Positions 53,446 to 61,800 of a stretch of DNA of 64,000 bases are shown in pieces. The position numbers and the translations under genes were made by a program. Source of the stretch: Emticicia sp040253585 (GTDB lineage: Bacteria; Bacteroidota; Bacteroidia; Cytophagales; Spirosomataceae); the NCBI RefSeq assembly GCF_040253585.1, contig NZ_JBELAU010000017.1:33418-97417 (forward strand), in the 5' to 3' direction. How positions within the stretch are numbered: the stretch's first letter is position 1; every line of letters starts with the position of its first letter. The notes under the pieces are model-generated. The model saw only the letters and a list, made by a program, of their open reading frames with translations, made no database searches and was not told the DNA's origin.

Positions 53446-54756
53446 TTAATCATCAATTGATTGATAAATCATTCGGGTAAAAAGAGCTTCAGAGCCACCA
53501 TCAGCTGCACCTTGGGTTTGTTTCATTAACACCATTACGATTTTTTCTTTAGGGTCAGCCCAATAATTTGTATTAAAATAACCACCCCAACTAAATCTTC
53601 CTGCACTTCCATTGCCTTTCATTTGTCCTGCTTGTCCTATTACACTAAAGCCAAGACTAAAGAAACTTTCACCTTTCGAGCCTCCAAAGAGTTCGCCAGT
53701 TTGGTTGGTAGCTGTCAGTAAATCAACCGTAGTTCGGCTCAAAAAACGCTTGCCATTCATCGTACCGCCATTGAGCAACATTTGTAAGAAAGTAGCATAA
53801 TCTTTGGCAGTTGAAGAAAGTCCTGCTCCGCCCGAAAAAAATGTTTTTGCTCCCGAAATCGGGTAATTTGGATCATAGAAGGTCACAGGGAAACGTACCC
53901 AAGTTTTTGCACTATCAGGTTTATGAATATACACCAAACGGTCTTTCTTGGCATCAGGTAAATAGAAATAGGTATCTTGCATTCCGAGTGGTTCGAAAAG
54001 GTGTTGTTTCAAATATTCATCAAATGGCTTCCCTGAAACGATTTCGATGAAATAACCTAACACGTCTAATCCTTCACTATAAGTAAATTTCTCACCAGGA
54101 TTGTGATGCAATGGAAGTTTCGCCAATTTTTTGATATTATCTCCAATTTTCACTGGATTGGTGGTGAATAAATCTACAATTCCTGCTTTTTTATACATCA
54201 TCCTAAAACTTTCATCGCCATCAATTACGCCATAACCAAGCCCTGAAGTGTGCGTCAACAAATGACGAATCGTGATTTCAGATTTTGCAGGTTCGCTCGT
54301 GTAGGCAGTATCGGCAAAACGGAAAGATTTCATCACACGAGGATTCTTAAATTCGGGAATGAACTTTGAAATTGGGTCGTCGAGTGAAAACTTCCCTTCT
54401 TCATAAAGCATCATGACGGCCGTTGAAGTTATGGCCTTTGTCATCGAAGCAATCCTAAAAATATCATCAGTTTTCATGACCTTTTTAGTCTGAAAATCTG
54501 AATAACCAAACGCTTTTTGATAAACAATCTGGCCATTTTTAGTAAAAAGTGCCACCATTCCAGGGAGTTTGTTTTGTTCAACGAGTTGATTTAGCACATT
54601 GTCTATACGTTTGAGTCTTTCGGAAGAAATTCCAACCGATTCGGGAGTTGTAGCCACCGAAAGTGGTTTTGATGAAACCGATGAGGTGAGTTGCGTTTGG
54701 GCTTTTGCTTGAAAAAGAACAAAACCAATAAGGGTTGTAAAGAGAAGTTTTTTCAT
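53446..54756 (-). CDS. Serine hydrolase, class C beta-lactamase-like, secreted
   Basis: I choose ATG 54756 (MKKLLFTTLIGFVLFQAKAQ), giving 436 residues with a clean signal peptide; the upstream ATG adds 9 residues. The catalytic S-x-x-K is in IASMTKAITSTA. The second motif is Y-S-E (FTYSEGLDVLGY) in place of Y-x-N. The typical LTHTSGLGYG and FFSGGAGLSSTAKDYA follow. It is more likely a DD-peptidase or esterase than a resistance enzyme. It shares only the fold with the hydrolase at 47572. A separate transcript is suggested by flanking gaps. Confidence 0.9.
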   Translation of the reverse strand: MKKLLFTTLIGFVLFQAKAQTQLTSSVSSKPLSVATTPESVGISSERLKRIDNVLNQLVEQNKLPGMVALFTKNGQIVYQKAFGYSDFQTKKVMKTDDIFRIASMTKAITSTAVMMLYEEGKFSLDDPISKFIPEFKNPRVMKSFRFADTAYTSEPAKSEITIRHLLTHTSGLGYGVIDGDESFRMMYKKAGIVDLFTTNPVKIGDNIKKLAKLPLHHNPGEKFTYSEGLDVLGYFIEIVSGKPFDEYLKQHLFEPLGMQDTYFYLPDAKKDRLVYIHKPDSAKTWVRFPVTFYDPNYPISGAKTFFSGGAGLSSTAKDYATFLQMLLNGGTMNGKRFLSRTTVDLLTATNQTGELFGGSKGESFFSLGFSVIGQAGQMKGNGSAGRFSWGGYFNTNYWADPKEKIVMVLMKQTQGAADGGSEALFTRMIYQSIDD

Positions 54757-54860
54757 TAGATTATATGAGTTGAATATATACATAGAAACTTTTATACTTC
54801 ATAAATAACTGAATACGAAACAGTTTTCTATTTTATCAGTCGATTTTTATAAAACTTAGT

Positions 54861-55610
54861 TTATTCCCTTCTCCGCAAATTATCAAGCACCACCGCCGTA
54901 GCGATTCCCACATTCAAAGACTCAGCTTCTCCAAATCTCGGAATTGTTATTTTTTTAGTAATTAATTTTTCTACCTCTGCTCCTATTCCATTCGATTCGT
55001 TTCCAAGCACGATATAACCGCTTTTCGGAAAATCAAAACGATGCACGTTTTCAGAATTTAAAAAAGTTCCAATAATTTCAAATTTATTGATTTTTACGAT
55101 ATTTTCAAAATATTTTGAAATTTCAGAATAATAAACTCGAATTCTTGTAAACGAACCCATTGAAGCTGAAATTACTTTTGGATTGTAGAAATCAACCGTT
55201 GTTTCGGAACAAATTACTTTTTTGATGCCGTACCAGTCAGCAATACGAAGAATAGTACCGAGGTTTCCAGGGTCACGAATATCGTCTAAAACTAAGGCAA
55301 ATTCATCGGCATCGGCAATCAATGGTCTATTTTCTCGCATTTTCACTACCGCTAAAGCGGCATCATTGCTTTGCAGCGTACCGAGTTTTTCGAGTTCAGT
55401 CTGTGAAATTTGCTCGACTGATATTTTTTTGAGTAATTTTTCGTTTTCTGTAAAGAACTTTGGTGTACATAACAATAACTCCGTCTCTAAGTCTGAACCC
55501 AATAATTCTTGCACGCTTTTTGCACCTTCCACTAAAAATCGTTGGTGTTCTTGTCGATATTTTTTTAATTGCAAGGATTGAACGTACTTTTGTTGTTGTT
55601 TTGAAAACAT
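54861..55610 (-). CDS. SpoU/TrmH-family RNA 2'-O-methyltransferase
   Basis: I start at ATG 55610 (MFSKQQQKYVQSLQLKKYRQ), giving 249 residues. The longer frame adds 21 atypical residues. The N-terminal part is the substrate-binding extension seen in ribosomal RNA methyltransferases (RFLVEGAKSVQELL). The C-terminal knotted SpoU domain has DDIRDPGNLGTILRIADWYG, SMGSFTRI, YIVLGNESNGIG and ESLNVGIATAVVLDNLRR. It methylates a ribose in rRNA or tRNA. It is divergent from tamL with 65 bases between, an arrangement seen in other Bacteroidota. Confidence 0.93.
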   Translation of the reverse strand: MFSKQQQKYVQSLQLKKYRQEHQRFLVEGAKSVQELLGSDLETELLLCTPKFFTENEKLLKKISVEQISQTELEKLGTLQSNDAALAVVKMRENRPLIADADEFALVLDDIRDPGNLGTILRIADWYGIKKVICSETTVDFYNPKVISASMGSFTRIRVYYSEISKYFENIVKINKFEIIGTFLNSENVHRFDFPKSGYIVLGNESNGIGAEVEKLITKKITIPRFGEAESLNVGIATAVVLDNLRRRE

Positions 55611-55675
55611 TACTTTTGAAAATTTACGATTTATAAAGGATTTCCCTGATAGAAAAAACTGATAATCAATCAATT

Positions 55676-58171
55676 ATGATTCTAAAGATAGTATCAATTT
55701 TTAGACTGGTATTACATATTTTTCTCAATAAAAAACGCTTTTACAAGATTTCGTGTGCTTGCTTGATGGTTTTTGTTGTGAGTTCGTGTACTCGAAAAGT
55801 GCAGCTCGAACGTGACGAATACCGCCTAAATAGTTTTGAATTCAAAGGTAATAAAGAAATCTCAACCGAAGAACTCGAATTACTGATTCCACCCACACAA
55901 AAACCTAATCGACGTATTTTATACTTACCCGTTACACCTTATGTTAGTTTTTATAATTTGGGCAAAACTTTCTATAACTCGGCAAAAATCACAGAACGCT
56001 TAGAAAAATGGCAAAACCGTTTGGATAACCTGCCAAATCCTGTGTTGTATGATGCTAAAATTGAGAAAAAACGAAAAAAATATCTATCAAAAGTAAACGT
56101 TTATCAAGACCGCCTCGACACCAAAGAAAACTGGTGGATGAAAAATATAGGCGAAGCTCCCGCAATCATTACCGAGAGTGCCATCAAACGCACAAGCGGT
56201 ACTATCAATAAATACTTATATAATAAAGGTTTTTTTGATAGCATAGTGAAATACCAAATCGACTCGGCAAATACAAACAAGCGTATCAAAATCAGTTATT
56301 TAATTGATGAAAAAAGAGCTTATTTGATTGATACAATTAGGTATGAAATGACTGATAGAAAGGTTGACTCCTTACTGAAAAGTAAAGTTAAGGAAAAATT
56401 ACTCCTAAGACTCGACCGAGTCGATTTCAATAATATTGATGCTGAAAAGTTACGAATCGAAGCACTTTTAAAAGAAAATGGTTATTTTAATTTCATTGCT
56501 AAAAGTTATATCGGAGTCGAAATTGACACGACCGATTACATCAGACGAGATTACAGAGTAAACCTAACGGTAACAATTAGAAATCCAAATCAAAAAGAAC
56601 AACACGAACAGTTTACGCTTGAATCCATCAATTTTATTTCTGCTGATGCTTCGACAGAAAACAATCTAAATATTGATACGACCAATATTGAACTTAATAG
56701 CATTCGTTATACATTTATTGGCAAGAAATTTCCTACAAAAATCTTGGATAAGAAAATTCTTATTCGACCAAATCAGCTTTTCAAGGCATCGCTCGTTAAT
56801 GAAACCAACCGACAACTTTATGGCCTCGACCAGTTTGCTTTTGCTAATGTAAAATTCACACAATTACCTGATAATCAACTAAGAGCCGACATTATTGCAC
56901 CTACAAACCCTAAATACACAACGGCTTATAATTTTGATGTCAATAACATTAATAATATTTTGGGTGGTGGTGCGAGTGTTTCGCTTCGTGCCAGAAATTT
57001 ATTAAGTATTTTAGAAACTACCGAACTCGGATTTCGTGCCAATCTCGAAGGACAACCAGGCTTAGATTCTACTACTCAACGTAGCCGTGAACTGGGAGCA
57101 AATTTGGCTTTAAATATTCCTAAAATTATTTTTTCTAACAAAATATCAAACCTTTTAAGTTTAAAAAATCCACGAACACAACTGGCTGTAAGTTTTAATA
57201 ATTCAAAACAAAGATTATTTGAAAGACAGGTTTTTCGCCTGACTGGCAACTATTCATGGCAACGCTCGAAATACGAAACTATCGTGATTTCACCGTTTGA
57301 TATTAATTTGATAAATACACCATTCAAAAGTGCGAGTTTTGAGCAAGTTTTGTTAGACAACCCCAACCTAAAAGTACTCTATGACCCTCAGTTTGTGTCG
57401 AGTATCAATGGCACTTATGTGTTTAATAATCAAGTACAAGGCAAAAATATTAAAGCTAAATACATTAGATTTTTCGTTGAATCGGGCGGTACAACGCTAA
57501 ACTTTTTCCCCGATAAGAATCAGATTAAATTTATTGACCAAATTTTTCCGCTCGATACCATTAAACGTGCCTATTTTAGATTTGTGAAGTTGAATGTAGA
57601 TTTTAGAAAATACATTCCAATCAATAAGCGTGATTCGTGGGCGTATCGACTAAACTTGGGAGTTGCTCATCCTTACGGGCAAAACCAAGCTATGCCTTTC
57701 GAGAAAAATTTCTTTATTGGTGGGCCAAATAGTATTCGTGCGTGGCGTCCACGTACACTCGGGCCTGGTTCGGCTTTGGGAACAACAATAAAAAATCGTT
57801 TTTCGCAGCAACCGGGCGATATTTTACTCGAAACGAGTATTGAATACCGTAAATATATGTTCAGATTTATTGGCAATTGGAATGCTGGATTTTTTATTGA
57901 TGCAGGAAATGTTTGGAAATGGTATCAGATTGACTCAAAAATTGACCAAGCAAACTTTGATTGGACAAGATTCTATAAAGAAATTGCGGTTGGAACTGGT
58001 GCAGGTATTCGACTTGATTTAGATTATTTTGTTGGTCGTTTCGACTGGGGTGTAAAGGTTTTTGACCCCATAAAACCAACAGGCGAAAGATTTGTATTGG
58101 ATAATCTGAAACTCAAGCGAAGTAATGAATATTATCCTGTGTTTCATTTTGCCATTGGGTATCCGTTTTAA
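55676..58171 (+). CDS. tamL: TamL-type BamA-family outer membrane lipoprotein
   Basis: The 831-residue product has POTRA domains in its first half (STEELELLIPPTQKPNRR; later FTLESINFISADAS) and a BamA/Omp85 barrel at the end. The VRIRGF-equivalent is FFIGGPNSIRAWRPRTLGPGS, and the barrel closes with FHFAIGYPF. A lipobox VVSSC puts the lipidated Cys at about residue 38, so the true start may be later than the ATG used. TamL is the lipidated TamA form of Bacteroidota that inserts outer membrane proteins with TamB. A tamB gene does not follow here, which is unusual. Confidence 0.88.
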   Translation: MILKIVSIFRLVLHIFLNKKRFYKISCACLMVFVVSSCTRKVQLERDEYRLNSFEFKGNKEISTEELELLIPPTQKPNRRILYLPVTPYVSFYNLGKTFYNSAKITERLEKWQNRLDNLPNPVLYDAKIEKKRKKYLSKVNVYQDRLDTKENWWMKNIGEAPAIITESAIKRTSGTINKYLYNKGFFDSIVKYQIDSANTNKRIKISYLIDEKRAYLIDTIRYEMTDRKVDSLLKSKVKEKLLLRLDRVDFNNIDAEKLRIEALLKENGYFNFIAKSYIGVEIDTTDYIRRDYRVNLTVTIRNPNQKEQHEQFTLESINFISADASTENNLNIDTTNIELNSIRYTFIGKKFPTKILDKKILIRPNQLFKASLVNETNRQLYGLDQFAFANVKFTQLPDNQLRADIIAPTNPKYTTAYNFDVNNINNILGGGASVSLRARNLLSILETTELGFRANLEGQPGLDSTTQRSRELGANLALNIPKIIFSNKISNLLSLKNPRTQLAVSFNNSKQRLFERQVFRLTGNYSWQRSKYETIVISPFDINLINTPFKSASFEQVLLDNPNLKVLYDPQFVSSINGTYVFNNQVQGKNIKAKYIRFFVESGGTTLNFFPDKNQIKFIDQIFPLDTIKRAYFRFVKLNVDFRKYIPINKRDSWAYRLNLGVAHPYGQNQAMPFEKNFFIGGPNSIRAWRPRTLGPGSALGTTIKNRFSQQPGDILLETSIEYRKYMFRFIGNWNAGFFIDAGNVWKWYQIDSKIDQANFDWTRFYKEIAVGTGAGIRLDLDYFVGRFDWGVKVFDPIKPTGERFVLDNLKLKRSNEYYPVFHFAIGYPF

Positions 58172-58176
58172 TGTAA

Positions 58177-58205
58177 GGAAGACTTCGCTTCGAGCGAAGT
58201 CTTCC
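58177..58205. terminator. Perfect hairpin after tamL
   Basis: GGAAGACTTCGCT pairs with AGCGAAGTCTTCC around a TCG loop (13 base pairs), starting 6 bases after the tamL stop and ending 20 bases before the next start codon. It lacks a U-run. It may act as a rho-assisted terminator, an mRNA 3' stabiliser or a REP-like repeat. Confidence 0.65.
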
Positions 58206-58224
58206 TCTAATAAATTTCAAAAAC

Positions 58225-58740
58225 ATGAAAAACCTTTTCTTTACATTCTTAATTTTTCTCGGGTTTACGGCCAATGCTTCATCTGTAACAGATAGCATAA
58301 AAGTTTTGGATTTTAAACCTTACAAAATCGATTATCCGAGCTCATGGCGATTAAAGGCAGGTTGTGCTGTTAATGAATGTTCTATTCTTTCGCCTGCCGA
58401 TACACTTTCTTGGCCTGATGGTTATACAGAAAGTATTAATCTCACTTTCAATCCTTTGCCCTCAGCAAGCTATACTGCTGACCAATACGCCACCTATTCG
58501 ATTGGTTATTTGCCAAAAGTTGTCAAAAACTTTAAAGTAATTGAGAAAAAGAAGTTAAAATCAAATGTCGTTAGAGTTACTTACTCAGGTGAAAAAGACA
58601 CGCACAAACAAACATGGCGACAATACTACTACGTAAAATCAAGCAAAGTTTATATCGTTACGTTCTCGACTGAAACCTCAAAATATTCTGCTTATCAGCC
58701 TTTTATTGAGCCTTTTCTGAATAGTTTTACTTTGAAATAA
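58225..58740 (+). CDS. Small secreted protein, PsbP/DcrB-like layout
   Basis: The 171-residue product has a signal peptide (ending near NASS, residue 19). The mature domain begins with YKIDYPSSWRL and has a cysteine pair, AGCAVNECSIL. It continues VTYSGEKDTHKQTWRQYYYV and ends FIEPFLNSFTLK. This layout (short strand before SSW, FxFxPFLNSF at the end) is found in PsbP-, DcrB- and DUF1795-type proteins. The function is unknown. It follows tamL after 53 bases with a hairpin between, so co-transcription is uncertain. Confidence 0.72.
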   Translation: MKNLFFTFLIFLGFTANASSVTDSIKVLDFKPYKIDYPSSWRLKAGCAVNECSILSPADTLSWPDGYTESINLTFNPLPSASYTADQYATYSIGYLPKVVKNFKVIEKKKLKSNVVRVTYSGEKDTHKQTWRQYYYVKSSKVYIVTFSTETSKYSAYQPFIEPFLNSFTLK

Positions 58741-58831
58741 GCTTACGAGCTTCATTTAATTAGCCCTCTTTATAAGCATCACTCGAATATTTCAAATAAT
58801 AATTAGACCTAAATACAAAGGTCATAGATAA

Positions 58832-58865
58832 AAAAGACCCTATATAGCTTTATATAGGGTCTTTT
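58832..58865. terminator. Bidirectional terminator between the small secreted protein and the giant-protein gene
   Basis: AAAAGACCCTATATA pairs with TATATAGGGTCTTTT around a 4-base loop, a perfect 15-base-pair stem with A and T runs at the base. Convergent genes end on both sides. Confidence 0.92.
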
Positions 58866-58888
58866 CAAATAAATATGCTGACTTAGAA

Positions 58889-61800
58889 TTAATTATCACT
58901 ACAACCTTTTATTTCCGCTTTAAAAGTACCTGTCGATGAATATTTTGTTTCAAAACCAGGGTTTAACATAATAGCTTTTTCTGCTCTATAATTGGTAACT
59001 GAATTATTATTTAATTTATTGGAAGCTGTAATTTGTACTGCTTTTGGTACTGTAATTTGCCCACTCAAAACATCAAATAATGATGAGTATAATTCTAAAC
59101 TCGAAGGACAAGGATTTGTTGGTAATATATAATTCAATAATGAAAAATTACCATCGCCAGAATCATCATTATAACCCAATTCGCTAATACCATCAGAATC
59201 ATATAATATTATATAGGTATCCAAATTTGACCCACCCGTGATCGCTTTGGTTTCCATTGTCAATACACCATTATTCATCGATACTGATAGCTTATAATTA
59301 CCTGTACTGGAGCTACTGTAAGGACGGACTAAAATGTAGTACACTTTACCATTATTAACCCAGGCAAAATAATCTTTATCATTTCCGCTGTCTAAACACA
59401 CATCAACACTCTGATAAGTATTATTAGTAATTATCGTTGGTGTCATGTAAGTATTATTTGGTTCGAGTGGGTCGCACTGAAGTGTTACTGTTATATTCGA
59501 CAATGTACTATTACAATTATTCACATTACAATATGCTGTAAACGTTGTTGTCTCTTGTACACTCACTACTTGAGTGCTTCCCTGAACATTGTTTGACCAA
59601 AAAACCGTACCACTACACCCCGAAGCTGTAAGAACAACATTTTGAGGAATTGATGTAATTACATTTGGACTGATTCCAAGTGTAGGGGCAGTGGATGAAG
59701 TAGATGTGTTTACGGTAAGTATACCTACACTTGTTGATGTGTAGTTGGGCATATTAGACACTACTCGTAATCTATAAGCACCTGCTCCTACTGTACTTGG
59801 TAAATTAAAATATAGCGTATAAGTTGACGTTGATGTCGAGCCCATTACGGTGGCTAAATTATCATTCACAATAACATTTGTATTAGCATCTATCAATTGT
59901 AAAGTATATTTTGTTGTTAAATATAAATAGGAGCTAAAAGTAATCGACAAGCCACTTTGCTGACAAACGGTAGCTGAGGAGTAGTTTAATAGTATAGGGC
60001 AAGTACGATAAGTACTTGAGATAGCCTGACAGCCTCCATTATTAACCGCAAAATAGTATATCCCAGGGTTAGAAGTGGTTAGAGTAGATGAACTTTGACC
60101 AACTACTTTAGTGAAACCAACACCAGAAGGTGAATAAAACCACTCATAATTTCCCGAAGTCTGATCACCAGTTAGTGTTATTGCAGACCCACCATCACAC
60201 AATACTGGATTACCAGAAAAATTAGCTGACTCCATATTTATTGTAATAGGATAATTTAACGATGTGGAATTATACCCTGTTGATGAGTTAGATATAATGA
60301 CACTATAATTACCACTTGTTGAGGCAAAATAACTTGACGAACCAGTTGAAGTATAAACCAAATTACCATCTCTATACCAACTATATAGATTTCCACTTCC
60401 ACTTGGTGAAGCAAATAAAGGTGCATTACCACATATATTATTTGAATTAGAATTGGTATTATTGGATGTTCCAAGATAAATAACAGCAGCAGGCAGACAT
60501 CCTGTATTTGTTACTGTTAATGTATAAGTACTTGTGGTATAATTGCTCATATATGGCAAAATTGGACGTACTCTAACTTTATATGTACCATTGAGTGTTA
60601 AAGATGAAGGAATAAAATATCTAATAGGGTTTGTAAATGCCATCGTCATTCCACTTCCTGAAACATAGTTTCCATTAGCATCTATTAGTTCAATATTTAT
60701 ACTCCTTTCGTTTGTCCAAGTCCCTACTGTAGTGTATGGTATTTCGATAGAACCTCCAGTACAAATATTTGTATTACTTGGGGTATTAAGTAAAATTGAG
60801 GTTGAATTATCAACATTTACAAGTACACTGCCATTTCCATAGCCATCACCACAAGAATTACTAACACTTGATATATAGTACATCTTATTTTGATTAGGTG
60901 TTACTTGTAAAATATATGGACTTGAAGTAACATTAACGACTCTTGTCTGACTACCATCATAATATTTTACAACCCACGGAGCTTGCCCATGCAAAGTCAT
61001 TTTGAGGTTAGCGGTTTGCCCTGACGAAATGTTGACTGTAGCATTCAAATTATCATTTTGGTCACTCAAAACCCCATAAGGAGTATTACCGACATAAAAT
61101 GGCGAGCTTAAGCTTTCGCACCCAGAACTACTCTGCCTAACCAAAACTCTATAGTAGCCAACTGAAGTAGCAGTATGTGTCTGTCCCGTAGCTCCATTGA
61201 TTGGTATATTTGAGTTTATTGAAGCTGAATAAAACCATTGATAAGTAGCACCGACTCCACCAGAACTTGCATTCAATGTGGCTGTCGTATTTGTTCCACA
61301 AATAACACTGTTTGGCGATGTAATCGATGCAGTAAAACCTGTTATTGTTATAGTTTGCTGAGAAGTTGTCTGGTCATAGTTTGAACTTGCTCTTGAAACT
61401 CTCACAGAATAATTACCTGTTTGGGTAGCAGTAAAATTACGCCCTGTTTGATTAGGTATAAGATTCCCATTTATATACCACTGATAACTGTAAGCATTCG
61501 ATGATGAATACGGGTAAGCAGTCAGATTAACAGATGTACAAGAAACATTAGTGTAACTGACGGTGAAAATAGCTGAACTGCTACATCCCGTACTATTTAC
61601 ATTAATAGAATATGTAGAGGAAGTACTGTTCGCTATGAAAGGTAATGTACTATATGCTCTAATTTTATATGCACCGATAGGCAAAGTTTCTGGAATAGGA
61701 AATATCATAGGATTAGTTGCAAAACCAGACACATAAGAATAGGTACTTATAAAATTTCCATTTGCATCTAATAGTTCCAAAGCTATATTTCTTTCACTTG

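Noticed and set aside
47572..54756. Two beta-lactamase-fold genes as antibiotic resistance determinants
   Set aside because: Both are of the broad serine hydrolase/class C-like family common in Bacteroidota, with atypical third motifs; no resistance context is seen.
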